From Chryseobacterium sp. Leaf404 (GTDB lineage Bacteria > Bacteroidota > Bacteroidia > Flavobacteriales > Weeksellaceae), in NCBI RefSeq assembly GCF_001424145.1, contig NZ_LMQM01000011.1, forward strand, positions 304,476 through 368,475: DNA of 64,000 bases, read 5' to 3'. Numbering within the stretch: the stretch's first letter is position 1; every line of letters begins with the position of its first letter. The notes beneath the pieces were generated by a model. The model ran no database searches. It saw only the letters and a program-made list of their open reading frames with translations, and was not told the origin of the DNA. A program made the position numbers and the translations under genes. Shown here one piece after another: positions 36,241 through 45,315 of the stretch.

Positions 36241-36480
36241 CATTTATCGTCTGTGCATTTTCTCCTGCGTATTTTTCAAGAATATGCTCTGTGGCTGGTC
36301 TCAATTCCTTCTGATTGTCGGGATTTTTACCATCCAACGTAAAAAATTCAACTTTATTCTGATGTTTTGAATACCATGTTTTTCCAAGTGCATTTTCTAA
36401 GGTTAAAGTATCATTGCGTTTGATTTAATGCGGGACAACTGCCACCACCTCCTTTTACACAGCCGTAATTTTTTTTGAAG
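36241..36480 (-). pseudogene. Remnant of a gene of unknown function
   Basis: On the minus strand the frame ending at about 36241 encodes about 62 residues with no start codon (TLTLENALGKTWYSKHQNKV and ATEHILEKYAGENAQ near the end). Just upstream the sequence shifts into another frame reading NYGCVKGGGGSCPALNQTQ. The two parts join naturally around 36415-36426 if a base was lost. No complete gene can be built, and I do not recognise the family. The rest of the 36148-36515 interval holds only an inverted repeat at 36480-36505. Confidence 0.5.
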
Positions 36481-36510
36481 GACAGATTGCACAAATCTGT
36501 CCTTTTTCAT
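36480..36510 (+). terminator. Stem-loop with T run before the kinase pseudogene
   Basis: AAGGACAGATT and AATCTGTCCTT form a perfect stem around GCACA, followed by TTTTT on the plus strand. No plus-strand gene precedes it, so it may be a relic of a lost gene or an attenuator for the kinase gene that begins at about 36516. Confidence 0.5.
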
Positions 36511-36515
36511 ATATT

Positions 36516-38183
36516 TTGCAGTCTAAACCACCATCTCTTGAAAAAAAATTGGCCGCTCTCCTTTTACTGATTTTAGCCACTGGCTGTGGCAGGAAAAAAC
36601 GAATCAGCAGAAATTCCGGAAAGGATAATGAGAGCTATGCAAAAGCCCGTAAATTCAGAGATTCCGGCCAAAAAGATTCTGCATTTATCTATTACAATTC
36701 AGCTAAAATAGAATACAAAAAAGATAACGACTCATTAGGTTTCATATGGCTCGAATTCAAACCGATCACGGTGATTACTACGGTGGTATAGAATCTTCCT
36801 TAGAAGCAGAAAAGTATTTAAAAGACATCAAAATTACTTCGGTACGGGAAAATATTTCCAGAAATTATAATTCTCTTGCGTTGGCTTCCTCCAGACTGAG
36901 TAATTATGAAGATTAAATATTATGAAAAAGCTTTGCCCCACACTGCAAAAGAATATCTCTCTTTCATTTACAACAATATTGGAGATTCTTATAATGAGCG
37001 GGGACAGTACAAGAAGGCTATAGGTTTGTTCCAACGGTCTTTTCAGGATTCAGACAGCGCCAATCTGGCTCGCGTAATTACTAATCTGGCTACGGCAGAA
37101 TTCAGATTCAATCCAGAATATAATCCCGCGAAACAATATCATAAAGCTCTAAAAATCAGAATGAGTTTAAATGATCAGCAGGGATTGAACTCAAGTTATT
37201 CTGCTTTATCAAATTATTACAATGAAAAAAATAAAGACTCTGCGTTATTTTATGCCAGAAAAATGCTCGGTGAGGCTGTAAAAATTAAAAACCCAGACGA
37301 TCAGCTTCAGGCTTTAAGAAAGATAATTAAAATTGATGAAGATCATTCTTGCCAATATACTAAAATATTTATTTCAATAAATGACAGCTTAAACGGCGCA
37401 AGATTTAAAGCAAAAAATCAATTCGCACTCATCAAAGCAAACATGGCTGAAGCCGAAGCTGAAAATGCAGAACTGGCGTTGAAGTTCAGTGAAAACAGAA
37501 ATCAGAAAATCTATGCTCAGTTTGGAATTCTGATACTCATTATCCTGCTTATCATAGGTACAAGCTATTATATCAGAAGAAAAAAAATCCAGCAGCAGGA
37601 GAAAGAGCTTGAAGTAAAAAAGACAGAAATAAAATATTCTAAAAAAGTACACGATGTAGTTGCCAACGGGATTTATCAAATCATGACAAAAATAGAAAAC
37701 CATCAGGAAATCAGCATAAATGAAACTTTGAATGACCTTGAAGACGTTTACAACATATCCAGAAATATCTCCTATGATTCTAATGATGATAAAGATGATG
37801 ATCTTTTTTACTAAAAAATAAGGAAATTATTTTCTTATTTTAAGAATGATAATACCCAGACTTATCTGGCAGGTAATGATGCTGAACTGTGGCAGAATAT
37901 AGCGCTGCCCACAAGGTCAGAAATTTATCAGATCCTGCGCGAAATACTGGTTAATATGAAAAAACACAGCCACGCTGACCAGGTAACTGTAAGGTTCATA
38001 AAAGAGACAGACAAAATAGAAATTGCGTACAACGACAACGGAATTGGCATTAAAAATAAATTTTTTTTTAAAAATGGTCTCCAAAATGTGGTTTCACGTA
38101 TTGAAAATCTAAATGGAGATATTATTTTTGACACCGAAACAGAAAAAGGACTGAAAATTAATTTTTCATTTCCCATTTCCTAA
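36516..38183 (+). pseudogene. TPR-containing sensor histidine kinase, frameshifted
   Basis: Three consecutive frames add up to one kinase: a lipoprotein-like leader (LILATGC), TPR-type helices (SFIYNNIGDSYNERGQYKKA), a membrane helix (about 37520-37580), a DHp segment with the phospho-accepting His (KKVHDVVANGIYQIM) and an HATPase part with an N-box (REILVNMKKHSHADQ) and NDNGIGI. Frame changes occur at about 36750, at 36912 (GAAGATTAAATATT, about five bases lost) and in a T6 run at about 37808, where one T less restores DLFTKKIRKLF. The type is the Bacteroidota kinase that pairs with LuxR/FixJ regulators. As written it cannot be translated whole. Confidence 0.85.
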
Positions 38184-38190
38184 AAATTAA

Positions 38191-38856
38191 ATGATGTTTA
38201 AAAAAATTTTAATCGCTGAAGACCACGAAGTTATCAATCTCTCTGTTCAGCGCACTGTAAAGGAAATTGAAATACCGCTCGTAGATCACGTTTTCTACTG
38301 TGATGATGCCTTGGAAAAGGTAAAAAAGAGCCTGCGTGACAATGAACATTATGATTTAATCATCACCGATCTTTATTACAACGATCACCATCAGCAAAAT
38401 CTTAAGAACGGTAAAGAAATGATTGCTGCAATCAAAGAAATTCTGCCAGATGTGAAAGTGATTTTCTTTTCCGGAGAACATTAATCCGGGGTGATTGATT
38501 CGCTTTTTACCCAATTACAGATAGACGGTTTTGTACGAAAAGGCAGAAACGATGCAAAGGAACTTAAAAAGGCTGTCACAATGGTTTGGGAGGGCCAGAA
38601 ATACCTATCTCTGGATGTGAAAAATGACCTGAAAGAGCTCAACAGCTATGAATTTACCTCTTATGACATTACACTTATTTCTTTGCTGGCACAAGGTGTT
38701 TTTCTAAAAAATATCCCTACTTATCTTCAGAATAACAACATTAAGCTCCACAGTTTGAGCAGTGTAGAAAAAAAACTCACGGGTTTACGGGAAGGCCTGA
38801 AAATCAATAATAATGAACAGCTTGTGGCATTTTGTAAAGATTTGGGATTAATCTAA
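38191..38856 (+). pseudogene. Response regulator interrupted by an in-frame stop
   Basis: The receiver domain (ILIAEDHEVINLS; LIITDLYYND with the phospho-Asp) runs to FSGEH, then TAA at 38482-38484, then resumes in the same frame with SGVIDSLFTQLQIDGFVRKG and a C-terminal helix-turn-helix-like domain (ITLISLLAQG...LSSVEKKL). CAA to TAA at one codon would explain it. The gene follows the frameshifted kinase by seven bases and is its evident partner. The truncated product would keep most of the receiver but not the DNA-binding part; reinitiation at GTG 38491 could in theory make the second half. Confidence 0.85.
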
Positions 38857-38912
38857 AACGAGATATTTAAAATTAAAATGTTTATTTTTATCGGGATTTA
38901 ATATTTATTTCA

Positions 38913-39611
38913 ATGAAAATTCCTGATTCTGACCATACCTGTTTTGAAACAGTCTCATCCTTTTCTGAACTGATTGATACTGATTTTCACGGAACGGTAA
39001 ATGCACTATGCTGGAAAAGGGAACTGAACGGTGATTTCAGGGAAGTAGTTTCTCAACTTCAGCTGGAAGAAAATATTACCGTCATTACGTCTGAAGATCT
39101 TTCAAAACTGAAACTTTCTGAATATGGTGAGACAGCGAGAGAAATTATCTTAAATGATCTGCGACTCCTTAAAGATTTCGGAGCATCACCAACGCTGAAT
39201 TTACTCAAAAATTATGAGCGCGATGATGAATTTGATTTTATTTCAACTGACGTCTATTCCTTTCATGTAGACCGTTCGCCAGTTTTGACCGATACTTTTT
39301 TATGCACTTATCACGGTGCCTCCAGCGATATTCTGCCGAATGATCAGGCGGTTCAGAATATTTTAATTCCCGAAATACGTGAGAAGCTGAAAGCATTGCA
39401 TGAAGGTCCGGAAAATGAATTTGAAACTTTTTTAGAGGAAAATTTCTTTGATTTACATTATCAATCAAAGTCTGATTCCCAGCCCATTACTTTAGGACAG
39501 GGAAATCTATGGAGACTTGCAGTAGACCATCCGGAACAGAAGGTTTTGCCAAGCATTCACCGTGCTCCGGTGGAAAATGATGGGGAATACAGACTTTTGC
39601 TGATTTGCTGA
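38913..39611 (+). CDS. DUF1826 family protein
   Basis: A 232-residue intact frame. The C-terminal half carries the DUF1826 features FLCTYHGASSDILPNDQA (about 129-146) and the final GEYRLLLIC. DUF1826 proteins are cytoplasmic and of unknown function; in proteobacteria they are often found in zinc-responsive (Zur) gene sets, which suggests a link to zinc shortage, but no Zur box was identified here. It stands alone between broken genes and has kept its frame, so it is probably under selection. Confidence 0.78.
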   Translation: MKIPDSDHTCFETVSSFSELIDTDFHGTVNALCWKRELNGDFREVVSQLQLEENITVITSEDLSKLKLSEYGETAREIILNDLRLLKDFGASPTLNLLKNYERDDEFDFISTDVYSFHVDRSPVLTDTFLCTYHGASSDILPNDQAVQNILIPEIREKLKALHEGPENEFETFLEENFFDLHYQSKSDSQPITLGQGNLWRLAVDHPEQKVLPSIHRAPVENDGEYRLLLIC

Positions 39612-39639
39612 ATTGAGTTGGTCAAAAAACAAATTCGGA

Positions 39640-39859
39640 ATGCAAAAAGATATTTCTAAAACAACTTTGCAGAACCAAAAAATCTACCGTTTTTTATCCT
39701 TCTTCGCTGGTCCGTTTCTATATTTTAATTGTGATTTCATACAGTATTTCGGAGTTTTCGAATGAGGATTATTTACTTATAATTCCATGGATTTTCATAG
39801 TCATTTGGGTATTATATTATTTTAAATTCAGAAAAATAATTAAACTTAAAAGTGAATAA
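39640..39859 (+). pseudogene. Small membrane protein gene with a frameshift
   Basis: From ATG 39640 the frame gives MQKDISKTTLQNQKIYRFLS and then a stop after 41 codons. The next frame from about 39705 reads VRFYILIVISYSISEF and IIPWIFIVIWVLYYFKFRK to a TAA at 39859. Joined, the two parts make a roughly 72-residue two-helix membrane protein. One indel near 39700-39715 separates them. No family recognised. Confidence 0.55.
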
Positions 39860-39894
39860 TTTGTTTTAAATTTAATTAAATCTAAAAACAAGCA

Positions 39895-40731
39895 ATGATG
39901 AAATTATTAAACTACATCACTTTCATTTTCTGTTTTTTATTGATTGCCTGCAGCAACGATACTACCAAGAAAAATATAAAAATCTCTGATGTACATTCTG
40001 AAGAGAAAAAATCGGTTCCATTTACATCAGATGCGAAAACCATTCACGTTTTTGTGGCATTGTGTGACAATAAATATCAGGGGATTGTACCCGTTCCCGA
40101 AAACATTGGAAATGGTCAGGATCCCGACAACAATCTGTATTGGGGTTGCGGATTTGGCGTACGAACTTATTTCAAAAAAAGTAAGGAATGGAAATTTATC
40201 GAAAGCCGAAAACTAAAATCTGAAAAGCTTGAAAGAATAATTTTTAAACATTCCACCAAAAATTATTATCTCGTTGCCGATGCTTACGATGGTCAGTTCA
40301 TCAAAAATACAACAGTTGATTTCCTTAAAAGCAGTTCAGGAAACTTAAAAGATACTTTAAAAACCGGAAAAACCGTCATAGGAATTGGTGGAAATGCAAA
40401 GCTTTTAGCATACGTTGGCCACGATGGACTGATGGATTTCCAATTAAATGAAACCTTTGAAAACACCGATCAACAGAAGCGTGACGTAATCATTCTGGCC
40501 TGCTACAGCAAAAAATATTTCACACCTCATCTTCAGAAAACCAACGTCAATCCTTTGGTTTGGACTACAGGATTAATGAGTCCTGAAGCCTACACTTTGC
40601 ACGACGCCATTTCCGGCTATCTGAATTCCGAAAGTAATGAGCAAATTCGTTCCCGCGCAGCAAAAGCCTATTCAAAATACCAGAAATGCAGTGACAAAGC
40701 CGCTCGAAATCTGTTGGTTACAGGTTGGTAG
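39895..40731 (+). CDS. Lipoprotein with caspase-like His/Cys pattern
   Basis: A 278-residue lipoprotein (lipobox LIAC, Cys19). Conserved-looking blocks are HVFVALCDNKYQGIVPVP (51-68), NLYWGCGFGV, a hydrophobic strand ending in His176 (LLAYVGHDG) and another ending in Cys203 (VIILACYS), then WTTGLMSPEAYTL. The strand-His-Gly and strand-Ala-Cys spacing is that of clan CD cysteine peptidases (caspase, gingipain, legumain), although Asp replaces the usual Gly directly after His. No peptidase assignment is secure. It would act on the periplasmic face of a membrane. The frame is intact although both neighbours are broken. Confidence 0.65.
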   Translation: MMKLLNYITFIFCFLLIACSNDTTKKNIKISDVHSEEKKSVPFTSDAKTIHVFVALCDNKYQGIVPVPENIGNGQDPDNNLYWGCGFGVRTYFKKSKEWKFIESRKLKSEKLERIIFKHSTKNYYLVADAYDGQFIKNTTVDFLKSSSGNLKDTLKTGKTVIGIGGNAKLLAYVGHDGLMDFQLNETFENTDQQKRDVIILACYSKKYFTPHLQKTNVNPLVWTTGLMSPEAYTLHDAISGYLNSESNEQIRSRAAKAYSKYQKCSDKAARNLLVTGW

Positions 40732-40742
40732 AATTTATAATT

Positions 40743-42326
40743 TTAAATAATTTTCAGCCTTTCTTCTTCCAGATCAATTTGGTACAGCTGCTGGCGGATG
40801 ATGTCTTCATTGATTGCAGGATCCTGATTGAGTTCCGTAAGATATTCCCGCTGGCTTTCCAGGATTTCAGTGAAGATCTGTTTGGTTCGTTGTTCATCCA
40901 GCTGTCGTCTGATGCTTTTGCGCGTTCTTCCCACTGGGTGAGAAGTTTTTCTATCATCAGATTTCCCTGATATTTGTTTTCATATTTATCTTTCAGCACC
41001 TCGTACACGTGTTTTTTTAAGCCCTGTTTCATTTGAAGTTTAGTAGATTCTTCGTTTTCATCGAGGATTAATTCATCAAAAAATTTCATCCTTTTAATGA
41101 AAACCGGAAGCGTTAATCCCTGAACTAAGAGCGTTAATAAAATCACGACAAAGGTGATGAACAAAATTAAATTCCGATGCGGAAATGGCTCTCCATTGCT
41201 CAGAGTAACCGGAATTGACAGTGCTGCTGCTAAAGAAACCACTCCTCTCATCCCTGTCCGCCCCAAAAGTATAGGCATGAGGAAGCGCATTTTGTTTGAT
41301 CTTGCTCTTGGTGCAACACCTGGTCTGAAAATCAAGGTAGCAATGAGTGCGGAATAAGAACTGATCATTCTTGCAGCAATTAAAATTGCAGTAACCAAAA
41401 CACCATAACCAACAGCAGTGCTGAGTGGAATCCCTTCTGAACGGATGCCGTCTGCAATTTCCGGAAGTTCAAGACCGATAATCAGGAAAACAATCCCATT
41501 CAAAATGAACACAAAACTTTCCCCAGACGCTGTATCCACGGATTCTGCTTGCGCTGTTTAAGAAAATCAAACGCTTTGAAGACATGTATAATCCGCCGCA
41601 CACAACCGCCATTACACCAGAACTGTGAAGCTGCTCGGCGATCCAGTACATAAGATACGGTTCAATCAAAGTTAAAGCTATATGTGAAGGTGCGTCTGTA
41701 GGCAAACGTTTATGCGCCTGAACAAAAAGCCACGCAATCACCAAACCAATTGCTGCACCGCCGATAACCATCCACAAAAAACTAAGCGATGCTTCCTGCC
41801 AGATAAACTGTCCCGTTCCCACAGCAATTAATGCGAATCTGAAAATAATTAATGAAGATGCGTCATTCAAAAGACTTTCCCCCTCGAGAATTGCTGATGT
41901 GGATTTAGGAATTTTCACAAATTTCATGATTGCTCCTGTGCTCACTGCGTCTGGAGGAGAAACAATTCCGCCGAGAAGAAATCCTAAGGCAATCGTGAAC
42001 CCAGGGATAAAATAGTTGGCAGCCAAAGCGACTGCAAAAGCTGTAAAAAATACAACGAGAAATGCAAAACTGCCAATGATTCTCCACCATTTTTTCATTT
42101 CTTTAAATGAAATTGCCCAGGCTGCTTCGAAAAGTAATGGTGGAAGAAAAATAAAGAAAATCATGTCTGGATCTATCTTCACAACAGGCAGACCGGGTAT
42201 AAAACTGATGGCCAAACCGCCAACAACAAGCAAAATGGGATATGCAATCCTGAGTTTTGTTGCCCACATATTGAGCAGTACGATAACGGCAATCATTGCA
42301 AGAAAAAATGGAAGAAGGGTGTGCAT
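40743..42326 (-). pseudogene. CPA1 Na+/H+ antiporter, two frameshifts
   Basis: The first frame (42326 down to about 41530) gives a canonical CPA1 N-terminus: ten or so helices, FFIFLPPLLFEAAW, and the transport-site region GGIVSPPDAVSTGAI and EGESLLNDASS. At about 41525 an extra G in a G4 run shifts the frame; with three G the sequence reads VWESFVFILNGIVFLIIGLE. That frame continues through RTGMRGVVSLAAALSIP and a cytoplasmic tail to about 40885. A second shift there moves to the frame ending TKQIFTEILESQREYL...EEERLKII. The full protein would be about 525 residues. Confidence 0.88.
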
Positions 42327-42364
42327 AAAATCTATTTGTGTTTTAAAAAAAATATCGAAAAAGT

Positions 42365-43374
42365 TTACATCAGAACATCATTCACAGGCTCGATTGGTTT
42401 TGGCAAATCAGTCTCGCCGAGGATCTGAAGCAAATCAATCTCAATGGTTCTGCAGATAGAAAGCATGGGAATATCTGTACCAAGGCCTTCAAAAGGGTTT
42501 TCTGAATAGTCGCCAATAAGTTCCATCACAACATATATCCAGCTAACAACCGTTCCGAATGGAATCATCAGCCAAACACCCGCCTCACCTAATTTTGCAA
42601 ACTCGGCAACAATACCCAAAGGCAGAAGAAAAATAAAAATACCGTTAAAAATAAAGCTCAGATTGGCATACTGACGCGGCAGAGGAAACTTTTTAATACG
42701 TTCAGCCCTGCCCTGATGATCGTAGAAATCGTTCAGAATGTTTTGCATATCAAGCTGTCGTCTCATGTGGAGAATTTCCTGTTCTTCCAGCAATGCCAAA
42801 TCCTGTGACTGCAGATTGATGATTTGCGTAGCTTTGTTGGCTGCTTTGTCCCACTCTTTTTCGTTTGCAAAGTAATTTTTCTGATGTTTGTCATTCAGAT
42901 AATCCTGAAACTGCCCTACCCCGAATTGATCTCTCCGCCTGGTGGCAATTCTCGCAAAATGATGAGTGAGACTCACATGCTCCCACTGTGTAGGAACGAG
43001 CAGCTGCTCCCGGAAGGTCTAAAGCCATGCGATATGACGGTAAATGAGATTGGTCTTTATTTTTTTGATTTCTTCATCAGAATACTGACCGTTTTTCACA
43101 TAAGAATTAACCATCACACCCCAGCTCCGGCTGCTGTTGACAATCGCTCCCCAGATTTTCCTGGCTTCCCAGACACGGTCATAACTTTGATTATTTTTAA
43201 ATCCCACATAAAACGCAACCGCCGTTCCCACCAGTGAAACCGGCAGCCAGGGAATCGAAATCCAGTGCCTTTGTATGCTACAGCCACAATCAGTATATAC
43301 GCAACCAGCCACCATAGGTGATGACCTGCAAACTCCAAAACTCCTTTTACAGTAAAACTCTTCTTAACTAACAT
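42365..43374 (-). pseudogene. Bestrophin-type anion channel, frameshift and stop
   Basis: The N-terminus from ATG 43374 (KKSFTVKGVLEFAGHHLWWL) is in one frame to about 43260. The bulk is in another: IPWLPVSLVGTAVAFYVGFK and SYDRVWEARKIWGAIVNSSRSW, the bestrophin/UPF0187 signatures. In that frame a TAG at 43019-43021 splits HIAWL from TFREQLLVPTQWEHV. The remainder is complete to residue about 336, with IPFGTVVSWIYVVMELIGDYSENPFE. The gene ends 38 bases before the antiporter start on the same strand, so the two probably formed one operon. Confidence 0.85.
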
Positions 43375-43532
43375 CTGTGTAAAATTTTATTTAAACTCCC
43401 GAATATAATGAAAGTTTTTTTTATGATGCAAAAAGAGAAAATTTCACACTACAGCTTCTATAGAGTTTAAAGATGACGAATCTTAAATAAAAATGTAATG
43501 TCTGAAAACATTGTGAGGAAAATTGATGGCGG

Positions 43533-44999
43533 TTACTTTCCGATACAAAACTTAGAAAAAATATTCCCCAACACCTCATCATTGGTAAACTCCCCTGATA
43601 TCTCCCCCAGATATTCCAAAGCATATCGAAGTTCATACGCCAGAAGTTCTGTTGAGATTTTTCCGGAAATGGCAGCTTCCACCTGCTTCACAGATTCCAG
43701 AGATTTCTGTAAAGCTTCATAGTGCCGCTGGTTGGTGATGATGGTACTTTCCTGAGTTTCCAGATTTTGAATGTACTCTGTAAGTTCAGACTTTAACTCT
43801 TCAATTCCTGTCTTATTTTTAGCAGAAATTCCTATAATCTGGGAAGTATATTTTGGGAAAAGCTCAGATTTCAGATGCGTATCAAACTCATTTACAGTTT
43901 GTTCAGACTGAAGATCAATTTTATTATGAAGAAGTATGATTTTCAAATCATCACGGTAAAATTCTTTGATAAACTCAATCACTTCCTGCGGTGTAGAATC
44001 GAATTCATCATATAAGTACAGAAGAATTTTTGCCTTTTCAATTTTTTCCTTTGATTTTTTTACACCAATTTCCTCAATAACGTCGGTCGTTTCACGAATT
44101 CCCGCCGTATCAATGAATCGAAAGGCGGTTCCCTCAATGTGCAAGACTTCCTCAATCGTATCACGGGTCGTTCCGGCAATTTCAGAAACAATCGCGCGTT
44201 CTTCCTTCAGCAATGCATTCAGCAAAGTAGATTTTCCGGCATTTGGTTTCCCGATGATGGCAACATCCACCCCATTTTTAATCGCATTTCCGTACTGGAA
44301 ACTGTCAATCAGCGAACGCAATTTTACTTCGGTTCTGTTCAGTGAGGCCGTCAGAGCTGCCCTGTCGGCAAATTCTACATCTTCTTCTGCAAAATCAAGT
44401 TCCAGCTCAATCAGTGAAGTAAAATTCAATAAATCAGTTCTCAGAATCGAAATTTCATTCGTAATTCCTCCTTTCAGTTGGTTTAAAGCCACTTTTCGCG
44501 AAGCCTCGTTTTCAGAAGCAATCAAATCAGCAATCGATTCGGCCTGGCTCAGATCAATTCTTCCGTTCATAAAAGCACGCATCGTAAATTCGCCTGCTTT
44601 CGCCATTCTTGCGCCATTTTTAATCAGAACTTCCAGAATTTTCCTCGCAATATGCGGCGAACCGTGAAAAGAAATCTCCACAGAATCCTCAGCCGTAAAA
44701 GTTTTCGGACCTTTGAAAAGAGAAACCATCACTTCGTCAATGATTTCAGGCTGGATGTCAGACGCTGGATGCTGGATGTTTTCCGAAGCATTTTCCGCAG
44801 TTTGCAAAGTCCCCCTCGGGGATTTAGGGGATTCCACAATAAACCCGTAATGAACCGTATGCGAATCCACTTTTTCAAGATTTTTACCCTTAAAAACGCT
44901 GTTTACAATTTCAAAAGATTTATTTCCCGAAATTCTGATAATTCCGATAGCTCCGATTCCGTTGGCAGTGGCCAGTGCGCAGATAGTGTCCTGATTCAT
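43533..44999 (-). CDS. mnmE: tRNA modification GTPase MnmE
   Basis: A 488-residue protein with the tetrahydrofolate-binding N-domain (NQDTICALATANGIGAIGI), the central helical domain, and a G domain with GKPNAGKST (about 222-230), DTAG and NKID. The C-terminal CIGK tail carries the functional Cys. With MnmG it installs carboxymethylaminomethyl groups on U34 of tRNAs. Residues 56-84 (SPKSPRGTLQTAENASENIQ onwards) are an extra segment between HYGFIV and IIDEVMVSLF that other MnmE proteins lack. It is encoded by repeat-like DNA at 44749-44835. The frame is intact. Confidence 0.95.
   Translation of the reverse strand: MNQDTICALATANGIGAIGIIRISGNKSFEIVNSVFKGKNLEKVDSHTVHYGFIVESPKSPRGTLQTAENASENIQHPASDIQPEIIDEVMVSLFKGPKTFTAEDSVEISFHGSPHIARKILEVLIKNGARMAKAGEFTMRAFMNGRIDLSQAESIADLIASENEASRKVALNQLKGGITNEISILRTDLLNFTSLIELELDFAEEDVEFADRAALTASLNRTEVKLRSLIDSFQYGNAIKNGVDVAIIGKPNAGKSTLLNALLKEERAIVSEIAGTTRDTIEEVLHIEGTAFRFIDTAGIRETTDVIEEIGVKKSKEKIEKAKILLYLYDEFDSTPQEVIEFIKEFYRDDLKIILLHNKIDLQSEQTVNEFDTHLKSELFPKYTSQIIGISAKNKTGIEELKSELTEYIQNLETQESTIITNQRHYEALQKSLESVKQVEAAISGKISTELLAYELRYALEYLGEISGEFTNDEVLGNIFSKFCIGK
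44749..44835. repeat. Repeat-like DNA inserted in mnmE
   Basis: The stretch contains GACGCTGGATGCTGGATG and AGTCCCCCTCGGGG-ATTTAGGGG, both of which look like palindromic or tandem intergenic repeats rather than gene sequence. It is 87 bases, a multiple of three, and keeps the MnmE frame. Confidence 0.6.
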
Positions 45000-45116
45000 G
45001 CTGCAAAATTACGGAATAAACATTTAAAATTTAAGATTCATAATTCAGGTTTTAAAACATCACTTTCAATCAAACTCAACTGCCCACACCCCTCAAACCC
45101 TCAAACCCTCCTACTG

Positions 45117-45150
45117 TAACGAATGTCATCCTGAGCCCGTCGAAGGACTC
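45117..45150 (-). repeat. 34-base repeat, inverted copy of 16632-16665
   Basis: TAACGAATGTCATCCTGAGC followed by CCGTCGAAGGACTC is the exact reverse complement of 16632-16665. It is flanked on both sides by CAAACCC-like runs. Confidence 0.85.
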
Positions 45151-45179
45151 AAACCCAAACACCCTCCCACATTTTCAGG

Positions 45180-45292
45180 AGCCGGGAACCTGCTGTCCGC
45201 TGTATCTTTTTTGCTTTCAGAAAGGTTTTATAACAACAAAGGATGTATCAGCAAAAAAGGATGCCGCTTCCATCAGGGCTAAGGAATAACGC
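45180..45292. repeat. Structured intergenic element with long hairpin
   Basis: GCTGTCCGCTGTATC leads into ATCTTTTTTGCT (45204-45215), which pairs with AGCAAAAAAGGAT (45250-45262, one bulged G), then GCCGCTTCCATCAGGGCTAA. The frame of conserved-looking GC-rich ends around an AT hairpin resembles the element at 20141-20297. Confidence 0.55.
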
Positions 45293-45315
45293 TTTTTTAT
45301 AAATATCTCTGTTAA

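Larger units (their letters stand above)
45000..45315. other. Gene-free interval with two repeat elements
   Basis: No gene is supported. It holds CTCAAACCC-rich sequence, the 34-base repeat at 45117-45150 and a structured element at about 45180-45292. Confidence 0.65.

Noticed and set aside
41510-41540. Programmed frameshift in the antiporter
   Set aside because: A second frameshift follows 640 bases later and the neighbouring bestrophin is also broken, so decay or error is more likely than recoding.
43966-44667. A 233-codon open frame opposite mnmE
   Set aside because: It is fully antisense to conserved MnmE sequence, with a composition that mirrors it (Ser/Phe/Ile rich) and no recognisable domain.
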